From Dermacentor variabilis (lineage: Eukaryota > Arthropoda > Arachnida > Ixodida > Ixodidae): a DNA stretch of 64,000 nt. Within the stretch, counting starts at the first letter, position 1, and each line of letters begins with the position of its first letter. Below, one piece after another: positions 1 to 9,582 of this stretch. The notes below the pieces were generated by a model that was given only the letters and a program-made list of their open reading frames with translations, had not been told where the DNA came from and did not search any database. A program made the translations under genes and the position numbers. Location: contig NW_027460291.1 in NCBI RefSeq assembly GCF_050947875.1, forward strand, positions 26,681,868-26,745,867. Reading direction: 5' to 3'.

Positions 1-390
1 TTATCCAAAAATCCAAAGTAACACAGTCCAAGAAAAAAAAGACCAAAGGTCAGCTACGTGAAGTCCCAAAGTTCATTAGCGCAGATAGTATGGCTTAAGT
101 CGTACAACGTGGACCCTTTCAGGTCGTGAGTGGTGCCGCTGTGATAGCGAAATGCCGTCTGGCACGACCTGCACAGTCGAATGCGCCAATGCGTGAGATA
201 ATAGCGTAGCGTCCGAAATAGCGGTGTAAAAGCTTCTCGCTGAGTCCAAGTCGGCGTATCGGGGTCTAAACCGAAACACGGTCGCTGGGCTGGTACTCGA
301 TGTAGCGTCGGTGAAGTGTGTACTGTCGGCTATCTGCCCTCTATTGATTCTTGGTCCGCAGGCGCGCGAGCTGTCGAGCTTCGTCGGCGT
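1..390 (-). pseudogene. Gypsy A, integrase C-terminal end (3' part of an old Ty3/Gypsy)
   Basis: The - strand reads an integrase tail whose last residues, ERVHVVRLKPYY, closely match the end of the intact integrase of Gypsy B (VHVVRLKPYY near 47655). The reading starts in DEARQLARLRTKNQ next to the Gmr1 insertion. It aligns with the EEARQLARHRIQQRQ stretch of Gypsy B and continues the frame cut at 7177. The piece has frameshifts and stops and is not coding. The 3' LTR of this element would lie left of position 1 and is not in the window. Confidence 0.8.
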
Positions 391-1148
391 TGTTTGGGAT
401 CCGACTGCTGGTACGATCTGTTGGGAACTCGGCGCTGACGCCCGTGGTTGTACCTGGGTCGCAAGCCCCAAGGGTAGCGTTGGCCTGGCGGCCTGGGGTA
501 CAACTGGAAGCATCCGAAGGTCCCGGCAAAGCATGAGTCGACTGGTAACAACGAAACAACTTGTTTATTTTAACATCGCAAAGAGTTGGCGGTCAGGTTT
601 GACCGTAGTAGAGAGACGGGAGAGCACTTCACTCAACAGAAGAAATCGGAGCCCTCCTTTTGGCGTCCGGGGGCAGCTGTTTTTATACTCTCGCAGTTGA
701 GGGCAAGAAGGAACCCCTCAAAAGACGAGCACGTGAATGTACAATGGGCTAATGGTGACGCACACTGTCGTAGCGATGCCGTAGCACCATGTCGAGCACG
801 ATCTCGTAGCACCCTGTCGTGGCGCTGCCGGTCGGACACAATGACTGTAATGAGAGGATGGTCCCTGCTTTGGCATCGCCTGTTTCGGGCACAATGACTG
901 GAACGAGATCCCTGCTTTGGCATCGCCTGTTTCGGGCCCAATGACTGGAATGAGATCCCTGCTTTGGCATCGCCTGTTTCGGGCACAATGACTGGAATGC
1001 GAGGATGATCCCTAGGCGGTCGCATCGCCGCAGTCGCGCCTGGAAACACCTGGCGATGAGTGTTGCGGCGACGACGATCGGGCCAAAATGTCTGCCGCCC
1101 CGCCGCAGTCGCGCCGGCAAAACCACGTGTCGCAGGCGAAACGCAACA
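391..1148 (-). repeat. 3' LTR of Gmr1 copy 1
   Basis: The LTR begins TG and ends CA on the - strand. It contains a TATAAAAA box (complement at 680-687) and an AATAAA just upstream of the AACAAGTTG motif (complement near 560-575). The U3 region carries about 3.8 copies of a 47 bp tandem unit at 835-1013 with the core ATTGTGCCCGAAACAGGCGAT. By eye it matches the LTR at 6415-7172 base for base. Confidence 0.92.
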
Positions 1149-1633
1149 GACCGCCCCGCCGGGGGAAGGAGATCCCGATGGACAGGGGACTGCATCCGCT
1201 GTCCGGAGGGATGTCGCTCGATGATGCTCATAACCGAAGTCGGGCGTCCCTCGACGTTTCTTGAGCGCAGCGCACAGAGAAGGCCTCGTTCTCTCGTTCA
1301 GGTTAGCACGGGACACTGCAAAGTGACTTCGGGAGAGTTCACATTTTTGTTCTCGTTCCCGGCAAGCGTTAGAACTACGCTGAAACTCAACCGCTCAGTC
1401 AGCAAGCACGGCACAACCCTCACTAAGCCCTGCCAGGCTCTTTCCCCTTTTTATACCACTGCCTAGTTCCTTACAGTAGTCTAGCATCACTCAGAACGCG
1501 TCCACAAATTGAAAAATTGCACTAGAAAGCATATCATCACTTTGAAACACTAAACAAAAGCAATATGTTAAAAAAAATCCTGCCTCAGGAAGAAAAACAT
1601 CAGTAACAAACAATTTTGAGGCTGATTCCTACG
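1149..1633 (-). other. Gmr1 copy 1, 3' non-coding region with possible polypurine tract
   Basis: This is the stretch between the end of the gag-pol frame and the 3' LTR. On the - strand the last bases before the LTR are GGCGGGGCGGTC, a G-rich candidate for the polypurine plus-strand primer, though short and not pure. The rest shows no gene; small open frames here are overlapping shadows. Confidence 0.5.
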
Positions 1634-4600
1634 TTAGGGGCTTCGACTTAAGCCATCGGCGTTACCGTTGAGACACCCCTTTTTGTAACGCACCTCAAAG
1701 GAATATTGTTGTAAAGCGAGGCTCCAGCGCAGGAGGCGGCCATTTTTGGGAGAGATGGTCTGCAGCCATTGGAGAGGGCAGTGATCCGTCTCAATGATAA
1801 ACCTCGAGCCGGCTAGATAGCATGACAATTTCTGAACGGCCCACACGAGACACGCACACTCTTTCTCGGTGGCGCTATACGCCTGCTCACGACTGGTCAG
1901 CTTACGACTAGCATACAGGACGGGGTGTTCTACTTCTCCATTTTCCCGTTGGCACAGTACAACGCCCATGCCTCGCTCACTAGCATCGCACTGAACAATG
2001 AACCCTTTTGTATAGTCTGGCGATCGTAGCACAGGCTGGCTTGTTAGGGCACTCTTTAGGGCGCTAAAAGCTCTTTCCTTTGTCTCGTCCCAGACGACTG
2101 TTTGAGGCTCTGTCTTTCTTAGAGCATCCGTCAGGGGAGCCGCGATATCAGAGTACCTAGGGATGTACCTCTGATAGTAGCCGGCGACACCTAAGAACGA
2201 CCGAATATCGGTCTTTGTGCGCGGTTGCGGAAAGTCTCGCACAGCGGCCACTTTTATTTCAGAGGGGCGGCGACGACCCTGACCAATCACGTGACCGAGG
2301 TAGACAACCTCGGCCTGTGCTATCTGGCACTTAGGAGCCTTGACTGTCAAGCCCGCTTCGCGCAGGCGGGTTAGCACTGCCCGCAAGTGTGTCATATGCT
2401 CAGACCAGGATGCGGAGAATATCGCTACGTCGTCTAGATACGGTAAAGCGAATTCTTGCTGTCCCCGCAACACTTTATCCATGAGACTTGAAAAACAGTA
2501 TGGCGCGTTCTTCAAACCAAAACTCAACACTTTAGGACGGAATGTTCCCATTGGTGAAATGAACGCCGCATACCTACTAGCCTCTTCTGTAAGTGGAACC
2601 TGCCAATAACCCCTGACAAGATCTAGGGTGGAAATAAACTGAGCGCTACTAACTTTCTCAAGGCGCTCCTCGATGTTAGGGATCGGATAAATTTGATCCT
2701 TAGTGATGGAATTAAGCCTGCGGTAGTCGACGCAAGGACGAGGTTCCTTGCCCGGTACCTCAACTAAAATCAAAGGGGAGGTATAATCACTCTCACCTGC
2801 CTCAATAACACCGAGCTGTAGCATTTTCTTTACCTCAGCCTTCATAATATCGCTCTGGCGGGGTGACACCCGATACGCCTTGGATCGTACTGGCTCTGGG
2901 GAGGTAAGTTCTATATCATGAGTAAGTACAGAAGTCCTACCAGGCCTCTCAGAGAACAGACCTTGAAACTCTTGTAATAGCTGGTGTAGTTCGGTTTTCT
3001 GCTCAGGCGACAGCGGCGCTTTACTGATAAGGTCACTAATGACTTGACCGGTGTCTTCCCTGTTCGTCACTGAGCCTAGTCCTGGAAGCTCGACCGGAAG
3101 CTCTTCAGGAACGTTTACCATCATGCACACCACTGCTTCCCTTTGTCTATAAGGTTTGAGCAGATTACAGTGGTAAACTTGCTGTGCTTTCCGCTTTCCT
3201 GGCAGACTTACCACGTAGTTAACGTCCGACAGTTTCTGAACAATTCGTGCTGGGCCCTCCCACTGCACGTCTAGTTTGTTATTTAGCGATGTGCGCAATA
3301 TCATGACCTCATCGCGCACCTCAAAACGACGGGCCCTGGCTGTCCGATTATAATAAACCTTGGCCCTCTGCTGGGCCTTTGTCATTGCTTCACCTGACAA
3401 CTCCTGTGCCCTTCTTAAGCGTTCGAGGAGCTTAAGCACGTACTCCACCACGACTGGGTCGTCGCCCCTACCTTCCCATGATTCTCGAAGCATGCGAAGC
3501 GGAGATCGAAGCGAGCGACCGTACACCAGTTCAGCTGGCGAAAACCCCGTAGCCGCATGCGGCGCGGTCCTTAAAGCAAACATCACCCCAGGCAGACACA
3601 GCTCCCAGTCAGTTTGATGTTCAAAACACAAGGCTCTCAACACGCGCTTCATGACGGAGTGGAGCTTCTCAACGGAATTCGACTGTGGGTGGTACACTGA
3701 GCTGTGTAACAGCTTTACCCCACACCTTTCGAGAAAAGTTGTCGTCAAAGCGCTAGTAAACACTGTGCCCTGATCTGATTGAATTTCTGCAGGAAAACCA
3801 ACTCGCGCAAATATGGACAGTAGAGCATTGACTATCTCCACTGAGCTGAGTTCTTTAAGCGGCACTGCTTCAGGGAACTTTGTCGCTGGGCAGATCACAG
3901 TCAAAATGTGTCTGTACCCTGTGGCTGTTACCGGCAGAGGTCCCACAGTATCAATAACGAGCCGTCTAAAAGGCTCCGTAATGATAGGTACCAATTTCAA
4001 CGGCGCCCTCGATTTGTCCCCTGGTTTGCCCACCCGCTGACAAGTGTCACATGTCCTCACGAAATGGTCTGCGTCCCGAAAACACCCCGGCCAAGAGTAC
4101 TCTTGCAAGAGACGGTCCTTAGTTTTCTTAACTCCTAGGTGTCCGGACCACGAACCCCCGTGTGACAAGCGCAACAGATCCTGACGATAGCATTGAGGCA
4201 CGATCAGCTGATCGAACTCCACTCCTCGGCGGTCTAGATACTTCCGGTACAGGACTCCACCTCTTTCCACAAAACGCGCAGTTTTCCTGGCGATACCTTC
4301 TTTGACATTGCAGCGAATGTTTTCTAGGCTACCATCCTTTTTTTGCTCGGCTATCAAAGCCGACCGGCTGACTTTTAGCAACCTATCAAGTCCGTCTGAC
4401 GTAGGCGCGATGAGCAAATCAGTAGATAGCTCTTCTAACTTTCCCGTGTCGGGCATTTCCTCTCCAGTATCTGGCGCCTTTAACGTTACAGACTCAAGTT
4501 TATTCAGTTCGGGCGTGCTCGGAATATCAGCTTGCTGCGCCTCTGACCCTTTTTCGTTGTTTGATAACGTCGGCCCCGCAACTACCGCCTTTGCAGCGAG

Positions 4601-6100
4601 CTCCCGAACCTTCGATCTGGTTAAGGCCTGAACACTAGCTTCACCAAACAAAAGCCCCTTCTCGCGCAGGAGGTGATCGGACCTGTTTGAAAATAGGTAC
4701 GGGTACTGGGGTGGCAGCATAGATGACACTGCCGCCTCCGTCTCAAGCGCTCCGAAAGGTCCTTCAATAAGCACCTTTGCTACTGGCAGACACACGCTAT
4801 GAGCTTCCACGGCTTGCTTGATCCATGCGCACTCGCCCGTGAACATATGGGGTTCTACGTAAGACGGGTGAACTACATCCATCGTAGCTGCGGAATCGCG
4901 AAGCACTCGGCAATCTTTCCCGTTTACGAGGAGGTCTCGCATGTAAGGCTCGAGAAGCTTCATGTTCTCGTCAGTGCTGCCTATTGAAAAAAACACAACT
5001 TTTGGTGTTGTTTCCGGACACTGCGCCGAAAAGTGACCCGGCTTCTGGCACGTATAACACAAGCGCGCTCGCCTCATCTCGAACCGCTTTCTGCGTTTGG
5101 CTGCCGCCGTCTCTTTACGTTTGGTCGGACTGCTTTCGCTCGCATCCGCACTACGCGTGTCCCCCTTTGCTCTCATGGGTGTGAACTTCGGCCTCTCAAA
5201 CTTCGAGCCAAATTCACCCTTTTGACCGTCCTTAGCTCCGCGAGCTCGACGCGTCACAAACTCCTCGGCTAGCTCAGCGGCTCTAGCCACCGTACTCACG
5301 TCTGGCCTATCCAAGACCCAGTATCGCACGTTCTCCGGTAACCGACTATAAAACTGTTCTAGCCCGAAACACTGCAGAACTTTATCGTGGTCACCAAACG
5401 CTTTCTCTTCTTTGAGCCACTCCTGCATGTTCGACATAAGCCTATACGCAAACTCTGTATAAGACTCACTTTTGCCTTTCTCATTTTCCCGAAACTTCCG
5501 ACGGAACGCCTCCGCAGACAGCCGGTACTTTTTTAGAAGACTCGATTTCACTGTGTCGAAATCCTCTGCCTCCTCTCTATCCAAGCGAGCGACTACGTCG
5601 GCCGCCTCGCCGGGTAACAAAGTGAGCAAGCGCTGTGGCCACGTTTCCCGAGAGAACCCCTGCTTCTCGCACGTTCGCTCAAAGTTAACCAGGAACAAAC
5701 CAATGTCCTCTCCAAGCTTAAACGGCCGCATCAGGTCAGTCATTTTGAACAATACGCGTTCTCCTGCACCGTGTGCCTGACTTCCATTACGAGCGCGTTC
5801 CATCTCTACCTCAAGACGCTTCATTTCCAAAGCGTGTTGACGGTCACGCTCTTGTTGCTCTCGCTCTTTCTGTTCTTTAAGTTCGCGCTCCTGTTTCTCT
5901 TTTTGCTCTTTAAGTTCGCGCTCCTGTCTTTTTGACCTCTCCTCAATAGTCTCAAGGCATTCCGACAGCTCGTCATCCTCAGCCTCGAACTCAAGAATAG
6001 CCTTTAGCAGTTCAGGTTTTCTTAGTTTGTCTGAGACATCCAGACCCAACTCTCTTGCAAGCTCCAACAATTTCGGTTTGCGCAACGACTTCAAATCCAT
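1634..6100 (-). CDS. Gag-Pol polyprotein, Gmr1-type order (Gag-PR-IN-RT-RNaseH)
   Basis: The frame has 1488 codons and no stop or frameshift. Domains by residue: SAP-like N-terminus 1-40; charged coiled coil about 50-110; Gag core about 115-300; CCHC zinc knuckle 348-361 (CYTCQKPGHFSAQC); protease-like segment near 396-415; integrase zinc motif H647/H654/C684/C687; integrase core D717, D776 and E811 (DD35E spacing); RT with D1160 and YLDD 1221-1224; RNase H with D1372, E1412, D1439 and D1482. It would package its RNA, copy it to cDNA and insert it. Integrase lies upstream of RT, the reverse of ordinary Gypsy elements. The protease site reads DSAA where the family usually has D[T/S]GA, so protease activity is uncertain. 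The ATG at 6100 is supported by the same start in the second copy (62985). Confidence 0.93.
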   Translation of the reverse strand: MDLKSLRKPKLLELARELGLDVSDKLRKPELLKAILEFEAEDDELSECLETIEERSKRQERELKEQKEKQERELKEQKEREQQERDRQHALEMKRLEVEMERARNGSQAHGAGERVLFKMTDLMRPFKLGEDIGLFLVNFERTCEKQGFSRETWPQRLLTLLPGEAADVVARLDREEAEDFDTVKSSLLKKYRLSAEAFRRKFRENEKGKSESYTEFAYRLMSNMQEWLKEEKAFGDHDKVLQCFGLEQFYSRLPENVRYWVLDRPDVSTVARAAELAEEFVTRRARGAKDGQKGEFGSKFERPKFTPMRAKGDTRSADASESSPTKRKETAAAKRRKRFEMRRARLCYTCQKPGHFSAQCPETTPKVVFFSIGSTDENMKLLEPYMRDLLVNGKDCRVLRDSAATMDVVHPSYVEPHMFTGECAWIKQAVEAHSVCLPVAKVLIEGPFGALETEAAVSSMLPPQYPYLFSNRSDHLLREKGLLFGEASVQALTRSKVRELAAKAVVAGPTLSNNEKGSEAQQADIPSTPELNKLESVTLKAPDTGEEMPDTGKLEELSTDLLIAPTSDGLDRLLKVSRSALIAEQKKDGSLENIRCNVKEGIARKTARFVERGGVLYRKYLDRRGVEFDQLIVPQCYRQDLLRLSHGGSWSGHLGVKKTKDRLLQEYSWPGCFRDADHFVRTCDTCQRVGKPGDKSRAPLKLVPIITEPFRRLVIDTVGPLPVTATGYRHILTVICPATKFPEAVPLKELSSVEIVNALLSIFARVGFPAEIQSDQGTVFTSALTTTFLERCGVKLLHSSVYHPQSNSVEKLHSVMKRVLRALCFEHQTDWELCLPGVMFALRTAPHAATGFSPAELVYGRSLRSPLRMLRESWEGRGDDPVVVEYVLKLLERLRRAQELSGEAMTKAQQRAKVYYNRTARARRFEVRDEVMILRTSLNNKLDVQWEGPARIVQKLSDVNYVVSLPGKRKAQQVYHCNLLKPYRQREAVVCMMVNVPEELPVELPGLGSVTNREDTGQVISDLISKAPLSPEQKTELHQLLQEFQGLFSERPGRTSVLTHDIELTSPEPVRSKAYRVSPRQSDIMKAEVKKMLQLGVIEAGESDYTSPLILVEVPGKEPRPCVDYRRLNSITKDQIYPIPNIEERLEKVSSAQFISTLDLVRGYWQVPLTEEASRYAAFISPMGTFRPKVLSFGLKNAPYCFSSLMDKVLRGQQEFALPYLDDVAIFSASWSEHMTHLRAVLTRLREAGLTVKAPKCQIAQAEVVYLGHVIGQGRRRPSEIKVAAVRDFPQPRTKTDIRSFLGVAGYYQRYIPRYSDIAAPLTDALRKTEPQTVVWDETKERAFSALKSALTSQPVLRSPDYTKGFIVQCDASERGMGVVLCQRENGEVEHPVLYASRKLTSREQAYSATEKECACLVWAVQKLSCYLAGSRFIIETDHCPLQWLQTISPKNGRLLRWSLALQQYSFEVRYKKGCLNGNADGLSRSP

Positions 6101-6394
6101 GGCTGCTCTGAATGCTGCTTTCTCTACTGCTTACTATTGTCTTGCCGCAAACTAACCCGGCAGCAACGACAACCACAATTACCAGCTCTGTTTCTGACAC
6201 TAACAAAAGCCTGGCAAAGCTCAGAAGAAGAAAGTCCCGCACTCACCAAACCTCGCAGGCAGGAATTCCGCGTAGTCGTTCCGCTGCAGGCAACCAGTCG
6301 TCACACAGGGCTCGTTGCACTGCTCCCGGATCGTCGTTGAGCTGCTCAGCATACCGTCAACTGCATCTCTTCGCTGCTGGCCTCCGTTGTCGCG
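6101..6394 (-). other. Gmr1 copy 1, 5' leader
   Basis: Untranslated leader between the primer binding site and the gag ATG. It is homologous to 62690-62984 of the second copy. No conserved frame is visible, so it probably holds packaging and dimerisation signals, which cannot be located by eye. Confidence 0.6.
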
Positions 6395-6412
6395 ATCCCA
6401 CCGCTGCCACCA
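6395..6412 (-). promoter_or_regulatory. Primer binding site, tRNA-Leu
   Basis: On the - strand the site reads TGGTGGCAGCGGTGGGAT, two bases (TC) after the 5' LTR. This equals the reverse complement of the 3' end of eukaryotic tRNA-Leu (ATCCCACCGCTGCCA plus CCA). The 18 nt match, starting TGG, marks the minus-strand start of reverse transcription. Confidence 0.88.
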
Positions 6413-6414
6413 GA

Positions 6415-7172
6415 TGTTTGGGATCCGACTGCTGGTACGATCTGTTGGGAACTCGGCGCTGACGCCCGTGGTTGTACCTGGGTCGCAAGCCCCAAGGGTA
6501 GCGTTGGCCTGGCGGCCTGGGGTACAACTGGAAGCATCCGAAGGTCCCGGCAAAGCATGAGTCGACTGGTAACAACGAAACAACTTGTTTATTTTAACAT
6601 CGCAAAGAGTTGGCGGTCAGGTTTGACCGTAGTAGAGAGACGGGAGAGCACTTCACTCAACAGAAGAAATCGGAGCCCTCCTTTTGGCGTCCGGGGGCAG
6701 CTGTTTTTATACTCTCGCAGTTGAGGGCAAGAAGGAACCCCTCAAAAGACGAGCACGTGAATGTACAATGGGCTAATGGTGACGCACACTGTCGTAGCGA
6801 TGCCGTAGCACCATGTCGAGCACGATCTCGTAGCACCCTGTCGTGGCGCTGCCGGTCGGACACAATGACTGTAATGAGAGGATGGTCCCTGCTTTGGCAT
6901 CGCCTGTTTCGGGCACAATGACTGGAACGAGATCCCTGCTTTGGCATCGCCTGTTTCGGGCCCAATGACTGGAATGAGATCCCTGCTTTGGCATCGCCTG
7001 TTTCGGGCACAATGACTGGAATGCGAGGATGATCCCTAGGCGGTCGCATCGCCGCAGTCGCGCCTGGAAACACCTGGCGATGAGTGTTGCGGCGACGACG
7101 ATCGGGCCAAAATGTCTGCCGCCCCGCCGCAGTCGCGCCGGCAAAACCACGTGTCGCAGGCGAAACGCAACA
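6415..7172 (-). repeat. 5' LTR of Gmr1 copy 1
   Basis: 758 bp, reading as identical to 391-1148, with the 47 bp U3 tandem units at about 6859-7037. The Gag-Pol transcript would start downstream of its TATAAAAA box (complement at 6704-6711). Confidence 0.92.
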
Positions 7173-7176
7173 GCGT

Positions 7177-7990
7177 GCTGGAGATAGGTGGCGACCTCAA
7201 GATTCTCTTCATCGGTGAAGTGCGGTAGCACGGCGTCGAGAGTCGTCGTCGGGTTCCTGCCGTAAATCAGCTTGAACAAGGGGATCTGTGTTTTTTTTTT
7301 TGCACCGCCGTGTTGTAAGCGAAGGTTAGGTACGGCAGGACGGCATCCCAAGTCTTGCGTTCGACTTTGACGTACATTGCCAGCATATGAGCGAGGGTCT
7401 TATTCAGGCGCTCCGTAAGACCACTCGTCTGCGGGTGGTACCCAGTTGTGCTCATGTGGCTTGTCTGGCTGTATTTCACAATCGCTTGGGTGAGCTCCGC
7501 TGTAAAGGTTGTTCCTCTGTCGGTGATGAGAACTTCTGGGGCACCATTTGGAGCAGGATGTTCTCAACGTAGACATTCGCCACTTCGGCAGCGCTACCTT
7601 TTGGCAGAGCTTTAGTTTCAGCGAAATGGATGAGGCCGTTTGTCGCCACGACGATCCACTTATTTTCAGATGTCGACGTGGGAGAGCGTCCCAACAAGCC
7701 CATCCAGATCTGACGTAGTCGCAAGGAGGCTTGATCGGCTGTAGTAATGCCGCTAGTCTTGTCGGTGGTGTCTTACGTCGCTGACGTAACGGGTGACGTC
7801 GGCAGTCAGGCGTAGCCAGTAATACTTTTCGCGTATCCTGGATAGCGTCCGGAAGAATCCTAGGTGCCCAGCGGACGGATCGTCGGTAAGGCGTAGAGTA
7901 CTACTAGACGCAGCGCTGAGGGAACAACGAGGAGGTAGTTGGCGCGGACTGGTGAGAAGTTCTCCTTTGAGAGTAGGCTGTTTTGCTGCG
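7177..7990 (-). pseudogene. Gypsy A, integrase (zinc-binding and catalytic core), broken
   Basis: In - strand order the fragments read DDPSAGHLGFFRTLSRI and KYYW near 7960-7820 (zinc-binding region with the two Cys lost), then MGLLGRSPTS and WIVVATNGL near 7700-7630, then TGYHPQTSGLTERLNKTL near 7430 with the catalytic Glu context (TERLN). The last pieces are LIYGRNPTTTLDAVLPHFTDEENLEVATYLQHA down to 7177, where the Gmr1 element begins. The sequence then resumes at 390. Several frameshifts, stops and a poly-T run (7291-7301) make it non-functional. Confidence 0.85.
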
Positions 7991-8154
7991 AGAACGAAGA
8001 CAATCCACGCTTAAAAGCCCTTCCAAATACTCGACGAGGCTTTTTAAATCAAAGTGTGCTCATTGCTACTCAGCAAAGTTTTCCGCGCTTATAATTCCAA
8101 GGGAGGCGTCGTTATCCTGGCCGTCTTACAGCGGCGGGTCAATGAAGGCGCGTG

Positions 8155-9560
8155 TTAGGCAATCGGCAGCAGAGTGTTCTCGCGCGGACTTGTATAATAC
8201 AGTGAAGTGATATTTTGCACTCCGAGGCTCCCCCGTACCAGCCGTCCTGAAGGATCCTTTAAATTTGCTAGCCAACACAACGCGTGATGGTCGGTGACAA
8301 CTTTGAATGGCCTGCGATATATGTAAGGGCGAAATTTTGCTGTAACACAAATGATAGCGAGACATTCCTTTTTCCTCGTAGAATAATTGCTTTCCGCTGT
8401 TGACAGCGACCGGCTTGCGTAAGCTATCACCCGCTCAAGTCCGTCTTTCTTCTGGACTAGGACAGCACCGAGGCCTAGGCTACAGCCGTCCGTGTGCATT
8501 TTGGCATCGGCTTCCTCGTCGAAGTGCGCAAGTACCGGCGGCGACTGCATACTTCGTTTGAGTTCTTGAAATGCGTCGGCATGCGGCGTTTCCCATTTGA
8601 ACTCGACATCACGTTTAGTTAGATGTGCCAGCGTCTCAGCGATGCTTGAAATGTCCTTGACAAAGCGCCTATAGTAGGCGCACATGCCAAGGAATCTCCG
8701 CATTGCCTTCTTGTTGATGGGCTGCGGGAACTTCACCACGGCGGCTATCATCTGCTGGTCGAGGTGGACTCCAGATTCGCTGTTGATGTGAGGAAGGAAC
8801 AGAAGCTCATCGCAATCGAAGCGGCACTTTTCCGGCTTTAGAGGGAGCCCTGGTGATTTGATGGCCTATAGTACTATCGCAAGCCGCCTAAGGGGATCGT
8901 AGAAATTACCCGCGAAGACGACGACGTCATCCAAGTAAACAAGACATGTCTGCCATTTCAAAACTGCTAAAGTCATGTCCATCACGCGCTGCAACTTTGC
9001 AGTAGCCGAGCACAGTCGAAATGGCAAAACCTTGAACCCATAGAGGCCGTCTGGCGTGATAAAGGCGGTTTTTTCGCGATCTCTCTCGTTCACTTCTATT
9101 TGCCAGTAGCCAGATAGCCAGACTTGACGTACATCGACGAGAAGTACTTAGCGTTGCAGAGCCGATCCAATGCGTTGTCTATCCGTGGAAAGGCGTATAC
9201 GTCCTTCTTCGTGTTCTTGTTCAATCGGCAATGATCGACGCAGAAAGTAGCATTCGGCTCTTTTCTTCACCAAGACTGTAGGAGATGTCCACGCACTTAT
9301 CGACGGCTAGTTGATGTCGTCCTGCAGCATTTCTTCGCCTTCTTGCCTAATGCCTTCACGTTCACGCTTCAAAACTCGATAAGGGCTCTGGCGGAGTGGT
9401 CGAGCGCATTCCGAGCGCTATAACCCTCTTCTGGAAACATGCACCAACTAGCCCCCCAACAAGTATTACTCAGTTACCGCATTCTTAGGGTTTGCGACAA
9501 ACTGGCGTTTGTCGAATCCTCGATGTCTTCGAAAAGCAAACATTGTATCGTCAGAGAACA
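8155..9560 (-). pseudogene. Gypsy A, reverse transcriptase and RNase H, broken
   Basis: RT motifs are seen in pieces: the ARPLRQSPYRVLKRERE approach segment (complement of about 9330-9415), EKTAFITPDGLYGFKVLPF, then VYLDDVVVF near 8930. A longer open stretch at 8155-8751 reads the connection and RNase H domains (RRFLGMCAYYRRFVKD, HTDGCSLGLGAVLVQK, TRKKECLAI for TEKEC, DHHALCWLANLKDPSGRL). Order and sequence match Gypsy B, so this is an ordinary Gypsy pol. Stops and frameshifts lie between pieces. Confidence 0.88.
9437..9472. repeat. Short sequence resembling the tail of the hairpin insertion at 19117-19258
   Basis: CATGCACCAACTAGCCCCCC and the following CAACAAGTATTACT interrupt Gypsy A. They resemble 19224-19258 (CATGAACCAACTAGCCCAAG then CAAGAGTTTTACT). 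It may be a 5'-truncated copy of the same short retroposon. No target duplication was resolved. Confidence 0.35.
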
Positions 9561-9582
9561 CTCCTGAGCAGCTGCTGTTTAC

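Larger units (their letters stand above)
391..7172 (-). mobile_element. Complete Gmr1-type Ty3/Gypsy LTR retrotransposon (copy 1)
   Basis: Two 758 bp direct repeats (391-1148 and 6415-7172) bound the element. On the - strand they run TGTTGCG...CAAACA and read as identical. The 4 bp target duplication is GCGT at 387-390 and 7173-7176. Inside are a tRNA-Leu primer binding site, a leader and one open gag-pol frame. Integrase precedes reverse transcriptase, the order that defines the Gmr1 group of Gypsy elements (first described from deuterostomes) and resembles Ty1/copia. Identical LTRs plus an uninterrupted 1488-codon frame indicate a recent insertion. It sits inside the integrase region of Gypsy A. 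Confidence 0.93.

Noticed and set aside
633..1316. 227-codon - strand frame with repeated CPKQAMPKQG-type peptides (and its twin near 6657-7073)
   Set aside because: It lies in the U3 tandem repeats of the Gmr1 LTR and reads 47 bp repeats in changing frames. Not a gene.
9385..9420. tRNA-like GGAGTGGTCGAGCGCATTCC
   Set aside because: On the - strand the same bases encode ARPLRQSPYRV of Gypsy A, and no cloverleaf with both A and B boxes forms.
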